A DNA stretch of 64,000 nucleotides from Grammothele lineata. Taxonomy: Eukaryota > Basidiomycota > Agaricomycetes > Polyporales > Polyporaceae. The notes under the pieces were generated by a model. The model was not told where the DNA came from. It ran no database searches and saw only the letters and a program-made list of their open reading frames with translations. The stretch spans positions 372,001-436,000 of the forward strand of contig NDFF03000043.1 in the NCBI GenBank assembly GCA_002150815.3, given 5' to 3'. Every line of letters starts with the position of its first letter. Positions within the stretch are counted from its first letter, which is position 1. The translations under genes and the position numbers were made by a program. Below are positions 45,570 through 54,711 of the stretch, in pieces.

Positions 45570-46739
45570 ATGTCTGACGATCAAGCGTACAACATATGGG
45601 GCGTTGTGGCGGGCATCATAGGGGTGCTCGCAGCACTCCCCATGGCCGCCTACTTTGTCATTTCCCGTCTCCCAAGCTACAAGATCCAGCATCTCGAGTC
45701 TCTATTACTGGATACTGAACGACTCTTTGAGCGGGCTGTCGTTGAAGAAGGCCTCATCCAGGAGGACACGACAATAACGGCTCTCTTCACACGCCTCTGG
45801 GGGTTCGTCGTCTCTACTTCAGCAGCGCGATTCATTCTGAACGCACTCTAGAGCTCAAGACGACACAGACGTCGTTCGTCTAAAAGTTTACCACATGTCC
45901 CACTGGTGGGAAGACATCACAAATTGGAAGGACGGCTTGTCGGACAATATCGATAAAATTTGCGGACAATTGAATAACGTCCGCCTAGAAATCTATGTGA
46001 GCTGTGGCATAGAATGCGCTCTGGATCATGTACTCATAACGGGCTATACTAGGAACGATGCTCTAAAGCGCGACAGCAGGGCATCGAGGCCGAGTGTGCT
46101 CAGACGAAGTTGAAGCGTCTTACTTCTCAGAGAGGTCAGTGCTGTCTACCTTGGACTCGTAGCGTGTTCCCTATCGAGCGCTGACAATTGCTTTCATACG
46201 CAGACGCTCTCTATTGTAGCATAGAGAAGCTGCCCCTGGAAGATGCACTCACTACCTCCACCCCCACCTCCACCCTTGATACGCCACTCTCGACCATCCA
46301 ACGCCTCGGCGCCTCCTCCCGCTTGCATAGCCCAAGGACGCAGAGGCGGCGCCCGATACGTAGGGGATTCTCCCGTCTAGCGCAAGTGTTAGCACAACAG
46401 TTAACACGCGTCGGCGACGAGAACGCCACCGGTCCTGGAAGTTCACCTCTTTCTACCCGTCCCACTAGCGACAACTCGTCCAAGGGACGTCTCGTTAAGA
46501 CGGCTCAGTACCTCGGACGTCCCTTCAGCTCCCGTCGCGCCCGCGGCCAGAGCATTCTTCCCACTACTCAGCCGGCCGTCGTAGATAGATCTATCGTCAT
46601 CAAGCTCACCCCTGACCTGCTCGACGCTTTAGAGCAGTTTGACGGGAGCGACTACGACAGCGATGGAGAGGACGACGATATCGAACTGGCACCTGGCCGC
46701 ACCACTTATGCCCCGGACGTGGCCAGCCTGCCCGTTTGA
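45570..46739 (+). CDS. Membrane-anchored helical protein B2 (array unit 2)
   Basis: Second array membrane protein, 331 residues from exons 45570-45802, 45852-45996, 46053-46134 and 46204-46739. One hydrophobic helix at residues 9-32 (IWGVVAGIIGVLAALPMAAY) precedes amphipathic segments (LESLLLDTERLFERAV; WWEDITNWKDGLSDNIDKIC; NNVRLEIYERCSKARQQG). The tail is rich in Ser, Thr and Arg (GFSRLAQVLAQQLT; YLGRPFSSRRARGQS) and closes with ILPTTQPAV, SIVIKLTPDLLDALEQ, an acidic run and LPV-stop. Strong similarity to B3 throughout, including the AQYLGRPFSSRR-type block, suggests that copies 2 and 3 are the more recent pair. The tail offers many Ser/Thr-Arg sites that a kinase could modify; that is inference. 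Confidence 0.75.
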
Positions 46740-47379
46740 CGGCTCGTCCGAACATCTTTGGACGGACGGAAAGTCGTCTGTCCTCTCCGGGGATAGGTCA
46801 AGCAAACCTCCGGTGTTGCTTTGATAATCGAAGCGCTCGATTAGCCTCGAGCGGCAGTTACTTCTCATCTCCCCTGTACAACAGAAGTCATCCGTGCCTG
46901 ATACATGTGATCGTAACCTTCTCTGCTTGTCTCCTGCTCCCCGTTGTCACTCCCCTGTACCTTCTCCCACATCTCTTGTTGTCTTTGTTGTGATCGTCGT
47001 TGTCGTCTAGTACTCTGTTGTGTATCTGAATGTAATGTTATCGCGCGCGCATCGTTATATCTACGCTAGGGGCCAAGGCCCGGTGAGCGAACGATCTTTG
47101 GTGCCATTCTACCGTGTCCCGTGTTGCGCAAGAAATCTTGGGTGAATGGATGCAACCAACATCACTCCAATACAACCGGGGCGCAACACCGATTCAAACG
47201 CCACTGGTCCTCGTGCATTCCACACAATCAACGCGTGCCGGAGGTGGCTCGCGTTGGTCGCGGAGCACTGTTCGCCCTCCGTCGACAGTCTACGGAGGTG
47301 GTGATTCTTGCCTTCGATGCACCGCTCATGATGGACCGTGTTAAGCCAGGCATCCATCCCGGGCGCACCGACACGCGCA

Positions 47380-47940
47380 GGTATCTGGCGTACCATGGCG
47401 TTTCTCCGATCTGAGATCGGCGTAGTTCTGACGCGCGACGCGCATGCTCATCGCAGATGAAGGGTCCGAAGGCCTCCCTGAAGCGAGCCCTGCACAGGCC
47501 GCTCTAATAGAATCCGTTCTACAGACAGCATCTGATCTCCATGCGCGCACGCTCCTAGAGCGCAAAGGCCAGGTCCGAGTTGGCTGTGCTATCTCGTGCT
47601 ATACGTAGCGACTTCTGAGCAATAAAGCACAAAAGAGTCTGAGAGAAGCACGCCATGCGTCGGGCACGCACCGGTGACCCCACGCCACCCGTGTACGCAG
47701 GGGCCCAACGCGACGCCCGAGTGCAGAACGCGCGTCAGCGTGCGTGATGGGCGCGAAGTGCCAGACACAAGGAGGGGCCTGTCCGATGGGGTGGGAATAC
47801 TGTATGCCTGAGGGCTTGCGCGTCGCGCTGCCGCTCATGATTCATGAGGCGTTTAGGGACGGGAAACCGGCAGAGCGAGCGATGTTCTGGGACATGCCTT
47901 CAGCTGACTAAGCGCTCTGGAAGAAGGAATGAACTTACAA
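47380..47940. repeat. Module D2
   Basis: Second copy of module D, about 4.7 kb from D1. It shares TTCTCCGATCTGAGATC with D3 and GCTGTGCTATCTCG with D1, and ends in GAAGGAATGAACTTACAAGG. A stop codon and frame changes relative to D1 argue against coding function. Confidence 0.6.
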
Positions 47941-48345
47941 GGATGAATGGATAGTGATGTCAACTGGGATAGCGCGCGCAGACTGGCAGGTCCTGATAAC
48001 CAGATGTATCCAGCTTGAGGGCATGATTTTCAGGAGAGATGCACATAGAAGTATATGGGATGTACCACATAGATTCTTTGGAAGTGCCATCGTGGACCGA
48101 ATAGTAGAAGGGTCCAGAACCTTGCACGGGCAGTGGACGACTTGTGTACCATGCCCGCCGGCGGCGGAGTACAGATGTGGAAGTGGACGCGGACGATGAT
48201 CCAATACGCTTGAACACGGGGTATGTCTTCGGTAAGATGATAGCGCGAGAGCATAGTGACTACTATGGATAGCAAGATGATCGACAAAGATGATGCCAGA
48301 TCCCTGATTAGAGAGCGAGATGTTAGAGCAATCGTACTCAACGGT
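47941..48345 (-). pseudogene. Module C3, degenerate membrane-protein-like remnant
   Basis: Minus-strand segment after kinase 3 with the hydrophobic block IILLSIVVTMLSRYHL (about 48235-48290) and a further block FGPRWHFQRIYVV matching module C2 at nucleotide level. No continuous frame links the pieces in all copies. Confidence 0.35.
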
Positions 48346-48379
48346 ATCGGGATCGACTCACCAGATGAGATAGAAACAC

Positions 48380-49721
48380 CTACGCAACGTAGCTTTTCAG
48401 TGTCTTAAAGCTCCCCCAAGCTGCGGCTACGGTGTCATTAAAAGCTCGCTCGACCACCGTCTCGGATTTGGGACTTAGTCTCCTTGATGCAAGCGAGACC
48501 TTCGATGCGCGGATTGTTCTCCAATGAACGAGAACTTCATTGATCGTCGGCCGAGATTGGGGCTCCCGTTGCTTCATCCTGTCGATCATCGGGTGCAAGA
48601 ACTCCATGCTATGATACTTCTGCAAAGGGGGGGGGCGTACTCAGAACAGACGTAGAGCGATCAAAAAGAGGACGGCCCACCATGACAAATTCTTTGTAGT
48701 ACAAATTCCCCAGTGAAAATATGTCGACCTTGAATGCGTCGTATGGGATAACGTTGGAAAGCTCCGGGACTTCGGCATCGCGACCCACGTCTCCAAGAAC
48801 AAGGGTCGATTCTCCTTCCGCAAAGCGGGAGGAGCAATCAAAATCGACGTAGAAGTACGTCACTGGATGGTCGGTACGGGATAATGGGACTGCGTCGTAG
48901 AGAGCGTCTGGGGTCATGAAGATACGTGCAGGATGGTAGCCTTTAGGGCACAAATCTCGTGCGTCCATCATCACGTTGGCAGCAGCAATGTCTCTGAGAT
49001 GTCACCAGTGAGAATTTGACAGGGAGTTATTTCCAAACTTACCGATGTGCGATTCGATGACCGTGGAGGAAAATGAGACCCTGTTTTGTTATGAGTAATT
49101 CGTCGAGCCTAAGTGAAACATGTAACGCACTTCAATCATTTGGTCGATGAAGTCCATAATTTCTCCGACATTGCCAAAATCAGGATCGTTGCAGGGTCGG
49201 AGGAAGGGCATTACCATCAACGTGATGCCAGGATCGAGTGGGTCGGGAAACGTTTCTAGCACTGGAACGCAATGGTTCTCCCGGACTAGGAAAGAAGAAA
49301 GGTATCGTGCGATCTCGACGTCCTGACGCCCGGTTTTACATTTCTTAATCGCGACGAGTTCCCCTGTTAGCCGCCTTCTAGCATCCATAACTTGGTGTGT
49401 CTGACCACAACAGACTCTTCAGCGAATCAATGTTCAATCTAACCAGGGCGAAAAGGCTCTTACGGTCAGCTTAATGGCGTCCTCGCAATATACTGGATTG
49501 CGCTTTGTCCCAAGCCATGATGGTTTCCAGTTTGGAAGATAGCGTGGCCTGAGCGTATAGCCACGTTGGTCTAAAGTTGGTTGCCGATTCCGCCAGTCGA
49601 TCTCAGCTGGATAGAGGTTGTATGTACCAGAAAGCGTATTTCGTGTGATGAATTGAAGGGCGGACTCGTCTTCTATAAGCGCGTGAGGGGGGAAATTCTG
49701 ATGTGTGACTGTGGAGGACAT
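48380..49721 (-). CDS. Atypical protein kinase 3 (array unit 3)
   Basis: Third array kinase, 372 residues from exons 49721-49464, 49400-49131, 49080-49043, 48993-48681 and 48619-48380. Motifs: LVAIKKCKTG (beta3 Lys), LMVMPFLRPC, AHRDIAAANVMMDA, YVDFDCS (DFD for DFG), VPELSNVIPYDAFKVDIFSLGN and MKQREPQSRPTINEV. As in its paralogues, a glycine-rich loop cannot be identified and the catalytic-loop Lys position is occupied by Ala (HRDIAAAN). The ATG is fixed by alignment with copies 1 and 2 (MSSTVTH/Q). It pairs divergently with B3 across 529 bp. Confidence 0.85.
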
Positions 49722-50250
49722 CACGGTTCCGACAGTGAGAATAGCAGGTGTTGGTTCTCCTGCCTGGTTCGAAATCCCGTGGTGACTGGAGAACCGATGA
49801 CGACGCGTGCCAACAACCATGTCCTTGATCAGGAAACGAACCCGGGCCGTACAATGCGCGTCTGTTATGATCTAAGACGCTGAAGGTGGGCGCTTGCGAA
49901 CGACAGCTTGCCTTCCTCCTCCCAGGCGCGCGCCGTGCACCTGGCCTCCTGGACCGTTGTTTGGCCTTGTCCCGTTGCGCCTGTGCGAGCGTCGCGCATC
50001 CGCATGTCCATCCTTCTGGAAATGTCACAAAGAACTCGTTCTTTTCATATTTCCTTGGGCCCTCCTGGAATACATTCGCCGCACCCATTTATGTCCCTGA
50101 GCCCCCGCACGCCGAGAGGACGAGTCGCCCCTGCACCTTCCAAGCTTGACCCCGCCCCCACCGCCTCCTCACGCCGCGTCTTTGAGCCTACGGCTTGCTA
50201 CAGGCACTGCGTACAGCACCTGCTACCCAGTTTCTTGACACTCTCCCGGC
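49722..50250. promoter_or_regulatory. Divergent promoter K3/B3
   Basis: 529 bp between start codons. CATTTATG at 50086-50093 lies 165 nt before the B3 ATG. Confidence 0.6.
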
Positions 50251-51408
50251 ATGTCTGACGATTTAGCTTATAACATCTGGGGCGCTGTGGCAGGCGTCGT
50301 TGGAGTGCTCAGCGCTATCCCCATGATTGTTTACTTTATCCACTCCCATCTTCCTAGCACTAAGGTCCAGTACCTCGAAGCCATCTTACTCGACACAGAA
50401 CGTCTCTTCAAGTCCTCTGTCAAGGAGGGCCTTATCAACGAGCAGACGGTCATCAGGAGTCTTTTCGAACGTCTCTGGGAGTGCGTCTCCCTCTGCGATG
50501 GCATGTATCCGTGCTGATGGTGCTGCAGGGCCCATGATGACACGGACTCAATTCGCATCAGGGTACACAACACATCGAACTTCCGGCAGGACATCAAGAA
50601 CTGGAGTCGTGGCCTGTCGAGCGAGATTGATAAACTCTGCAAACGGCTCAACGGTATCCGTCTGGAAGTATACGTCAGTGGCTGCAGATAACGTATGACC
50701 ACGCGTACTCACCACGATCATCTTAGGAACGATGCTCTGATGCACGCCGGGAGGGTCTCGAGACAGACTGCGCCAAAGCTAACTTGAAGCGTCTCACTTC
50801 CCTGAGAGGTTAGTATGACTTCGCCCACGCCGCTGCTAGTCATCTCCGTCGAGAGCTAACAGCGACGGTCTAATATAGACTCGCTCTGTGACAGCACAGA
50901 AAAGCTCCCTCTGGCCAGTGCTTTTACCACTACCTCCGCCACCTCCGCCACCATCTCGGCTCCGCTTTCGACGTCCAGCATTCGCAGCGCTGTTCCGCCG
51001 CCACACGGGACTCCCAAAAAGCAAAGGCGCCCCATGCAAAAGAACCTCTCTCGCCTGGCCAAAGCACTTGCACAGCAGCTTACGACTACACGTAGCGAGC
51101 TGTCCACTGACTCCGAGCCATGGTCACCTTCTACGCGGCCTATAGGTGGCGGTTCCTCAAAGGGACGTATCGTCAAGGCGGCCGAGTACCTTGGACGTCC
51201 CTTCAGCTCCCGACGTCCCCGCGACCAGAGCATCCTACCCACCACACAACCGCACGCCGTGGATACATCTGCTGTTATCAAACTCACTCTCGACTTGCTC
51301 AGCGCCCTAGAGCAGTCGGATGAGAGCGACGACGACAGCGACGGCGAAGACGAGCAGGCTCGCGGTGGCGTCGGACATGCCCAGGACATGGTTGACTTGC
51401 CCGTCTGA
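50251..51408 (+). CDS. Membrane-anchored helical protein B3 (array unit 3)
   Basis: Third array membrane protein, 328 residues from exons 50251-50480, 50529-50673, 50727-50808 and 50879-51408; the internal exons of 145 and 82 nt match B2 exactly. One hydrophobic helix (IWGAVAGVVGVLSAIPMIVY), amphipathic segments (LEAILLDTERLFKSSV; FRQDIKNWSRGLSSEIDKLC; NGIRLEVYERCSDARREG), a Ser/Thr-rich linker, a LSRLAKALAQQLTTT helix, the YLGRPFSSRRPRDQS block, ILPTTQPH, VIKLTLDLLSALEQ, an acidic run and LPV-stop. The C-terminal conservation across all three copies despite a variable linker suggests a short interaction motif. Function unknown. Confidence 0.75.
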
Positions 51409-52947
51409 TCGCCACAGTCGCAAGTATTCTAGAAGTCGGAAAGTACCCTGGCCTCTCCTCTGGGAGACAGGTTCAGCGAGTTGGCCGTGCCCTCAGCGGT
51501 GCCCGGCCAGTCGAAGCGCTCGACGAGCCTCGAGCGGCAGTCTTCTCGTGACCCTTGTACAATAGAAGCATCCTGTGCCTGATGTATGCGAAGCTGCTGA
51601 GTCCACTCTCCTCCCGTTGCTCGTTGTCTCTCCACCGCAGCTTCTTTCTCGTCTCTTATTGTTCTCGTTGTTATAGTTGTTGTCGTCTGGCGTTCTATCG
51701 TCTCCTTGAATGTAATGTTATCGTGTGCACGTCGTGGGACTCGCCTCGCTTTTATGGCCAAATCCGAGGGCGAAGCAAGTAGCTGCGTCACGAATTTCTA
51801 GTTGAGGCCTACGTACGCCAGGTACGTCCGAGGATTCAGTGCAAATGCCATGCAACGAGCATGAGCTCCGTGCGCGACACTGTCTACTGATTGCCCACGC
51901 CACTCCATTCATGCTAGACCGAAAACAGCCTTCGGCGGGGTATCATACAGCTCTAGGAGCGACCGGCTCCCGTCTCTCAACGACGAACGCGAGGCTTCGC
52001 GCGGTGCCAAAGGTTAAGAAAACGTGAGAGAACGTCGTCTCCGTTACCTCTAGCCCTCTTCCGGGATGTTATCAAGGTTCGAGCTCCCTGCTTCTCCGAT
52101 CTGAGATCTTTGACACACTGAGGCGTGTCGCACACGTTCCCCGCAAATGAATGCACAGAAAGCCTCCGAGAAGGCAGAAGAACTCCGCACAGGTCCACTG
52201 GATAACGGATTCATGGACGATCATGAGGCTTGGTGCGCCCGCGCTCCTCCCCAGAGGCCCGCTACGTCGCTTCAAGGACCGGCAAGCTTGTTTCCTGGCT
52301 GTGCCACCTCAAAGTATGCGAATCTGCTTCTGAGCATTCAGCGGGGACAGCGTCGGAGAGAAGCACAGCACGCGCGGGACATGCAGCGCAGAAGGCGCCA
52401 CTTTCACATGCCTACAGCCTACGAAGCCTCGCTGGGGGACGCGCGTCGAGCGGCATGGTGGTCGTGGAAGGCGAGGCACTGGTCGTGATCCATGCACTGG
52501 GAAGCTCGGACATCGTCCGGTGGACGTGTCGCTCACCCCTACACGAGGCGTTGAGGGGCGGGAACTCGGCTAGATGGGGCTTGTGCACCGGCCCTTGTCG
52601 ATTCGCACCGGAAATCGGAGAAACGGGGATGCTTACTTGGGTAGTAGTGATCCAACCGCTGGATATGCAGCCTCAAGGCCCTCCCTCGCCTGCTGAAGAC
52701 TTGTAGTAGCGAGCGCAAGGTGCACACGCTATGTAAGCGAGCTTGATTATTTCGCGCGTCCGCTGTTGGTATTACAGGGTACACGCACGCCACAACGCTC
52801 CGCTGCACGTAGTACACGGTACACTGCTTGATTTACTGCTGAGTACATCTTCCTCTGTATCTGCGCCCTTCAAAGCCTCGAGGTTCAGACAATCTCGCAC
52901 ATGATCTTCCCACTATTCAAAGAGCATTAGTCGTGCCTCACCATTAA
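51409..52947. other. Gene-free interval holding the last array module
   Basis: About 1.5 kb between convergent genes. The left part is 3' flank of B3. Module D3 occupies roughly 51,990-52,575. The remaining 370 bp before the quinone oxidoreductase shows nothing recognisable. Confidence 0.45.
51990..52575. repeat. Module D3 (orphan copy)
   Basis: Third copy of module D, about 4.7 kb from D2, recognisable from TTCTCCGATCTGAGATC, TCGGAGAGAAGCAC and GAGGCGTTGAGGGGC. No module C or kinase follows it, so it marks either the end of the array or the scar of a lost fourth unit. Confidence 0.55.
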
Positions 52948-54257
52948 CTATAATACTATACCGCACCTGTTCTTGTTCGCCTCCATCTCACGATGCGCTT
53001 CCTGAATCTCCGTCCATGGGTAGACCTGGCCACCCTGTGAGTATCTCCTGATGCTAGCCCAAATCGCCTACTGCGTACCTTGTGAATGTATGTTCGAATG
53101 CGCCCCTGTCCCTCGGCCCCCGTGAGGTGCTCGAACGCCTCGCGCTGGAAGCGCGCTACAAGATCGGCTTGGTAATCTTCCGAGCGTGCGCGAAGAGTCG
53201 AGCCTTGGATGCGGAGACGTTTGTACAGGATCGGGCGGAGGTCGGCCTGCGGGACGATTGAGCCTGTCCATTCATTCATCAGCCTCAATGATACGCCTTC
53301 AGAGGGGCGAGTGGACACACCACTCAGCAGAGCGAGCATAGTCATGCGCCCATCAAACGCGAGCGCGTCAATATTTTTCGCCCAGTGCGATTGCCCGACG
53401 AAGTCAATGACGACGTCTGCTCCTTTTCCTCCCGTCGCAGCCTTGACCTCCGCCGCGAAGTCCTGTGTCTTGTAGTTCACTGCATGTGTGGCACCGCTCG
53501 GGAGCCCTAGAAGCATGTCAAGTTTCTCGCGCGTCGAGGCGGTCGCAGTGACGGTGTTTCTGGAACGTGAAGGAAGGACACGTCAGCGATAGTCTCAATT
53601 CGAAGATGAGATTGAGAGACGCAGGAGGACGTACGCCCCGTAGAGCCGCGCGAGCTGGATGGCAGCGAGGCCGACGCCGGATGCGCCAGCGTGCACCAGG
53701 ACGTCATCGCCCTTCTTGACCTCGGCGAGCACGACGAGCGCCTGGAACGCGGTGAGGAATACCTCGGGGATGCTCGCTGCCTCGACCCACGAGAGGTGAG
53801 CGGGCTTCCGGAGGAGGTTGCGGTGAGGCGCCACGATGTACTCCGCGTACGCCCCCTGTCGATTGATCAGATCAGCCGGAGGTTCTCGGTGGGAGGGCAT
53901 GAGGACGGTGGAGACTGACACCCATAGCAAGGCCTAGGACTTCGTCGCCCTCTTTCCATTCGGTAACGCCTTCACCGGCTTGGACGACGTGCCCGGAGAA
54001 TTCCACGCCGAGAATCGTGGGCGCGCCGGGAGGCATGGGGTACATGCCCTCGCGCTGGAGGATATCCATCCTGTTTAAGCCGAAAGCTTTGATCTAGAAA
54101 TGCCAACAAGAATCAGTACACAGAGACTATCGGGTAAGTGCAAGACCGTTCGAACCTTAACAAGGACTTTACCCGGCCCAGGTGTAGGCTGCTCAGCCTC
54201 CCCGAGGTACAGGTTCTCGAGAGGTCCTTTGCCGTCCTTGACGAGAATTGCACGCAT
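52948..54257 (-). CDS. Zinc-type medium-chain dehydrogenase, quinone oxidoreductase-like
   Basis: NADPH:quinone oxidoreductase of the medium-chain dehydrogenase family (QOR/PIG3-like). Exons 54257-54156, 54093-53920, 53855-53635, 53559-53079 and 53034-52948 give 354 residues; introns are 42-75 nt and phases agree. Landmarks in order: PTPGPGKVLVK, FGLNRMDILQREGMYP, ILGVEFSGHVV (GHE-equivalent region without the catalytic Cys/Glu pair of alcohol dehydrogenases), GGAYAEY, the Rossmann motif VLVHAGASGVGLAAIQLA, DVVIDFVG and the C-terminal YPWTEIQEAHREME. Missing zinc ligands and the GASGVG motif place it with quinone reductases rather than alcohol dehydrogenases. The last exon (GGQVYPW...) was assigned by phase and by family C-terminus. 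Cytosolic location is likely because there is no leader. Confidence 0.9.
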
Positions 54258-54711
54258 TGGGATTTCCGATTCGGCTGCTTTACGAGATCTTGCTGCTGCG
54301 CTCTGTGGACTGGATGGAGGCTGGTGGTGGTCGGCAACAGAGGCTTGCTAATCCACGCATGGCGGTTGTGAGACTGCACGGACCAAAAAGAGAGAAGTAT
54401 GGCGAAGGCCCGAGTCGTCGACGTCAGATACTGAGTAAGCGAACGTCCGAGCCGAACCAAGTTCAGTCAGAGTCGATCTGAGTTGAACCAATCATTCCGC
54501 CACGCGAATCTCATAGGCGCCATAGGGACACTCGTCTTGTCAATCGGATCCTCTGTCAGGCGGTGAAAAAGTACTAAGTAGTAGAAATCCGGCCGATAAT
54601 GATACAGGTATAAATGTCATCAACAAACGAGCACACTGTCTCCGTCCACAACCATTCCATACACAATCCAATCTGGCAACGCACGGCACCAACTAAAGAA
54701 AGGCAAGCGGT
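54258..54711. other. Intergenic region
   Basis: 454 bp between two minus-strand genes: promoter of the oxidoreductase gene plus the 3' flank of SPT7. Nothing else seen. Confidence 0.4.

Larger units (their letters stand above)
38380..52575. repeat. Three-unit tandem array of kinase / membrane-protein cassettes
   Basis: Three repeat units with near-constant period. Kinase starts are at 40531, 45004 and 49721 (spacing 4,473 and 4,717). Membrane-protein starts are at 41067, 45570 and 50251 (4,503 and 4,681). Each unit reads, left to right: degenerate module C (-), kinase (-), divergent promoter, membrane protein B (+), then degenerate module D. A last D copy at about 52.0-52.6 kb follows the third unit without a further kinase. 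Exon lengths and phases match between copies, so the units arose by whole-cassette duplication, followed by considerable divergence. Confidence 0.85.

Noticed and set aside
44864..45577. 237-codon plus-strand frame through the K2/B2 promoter
   Set aside because: Equivalent regions in units 1 and 3 are not open in the same frame, and it overlaps kinase 2 exon 1 antisense.
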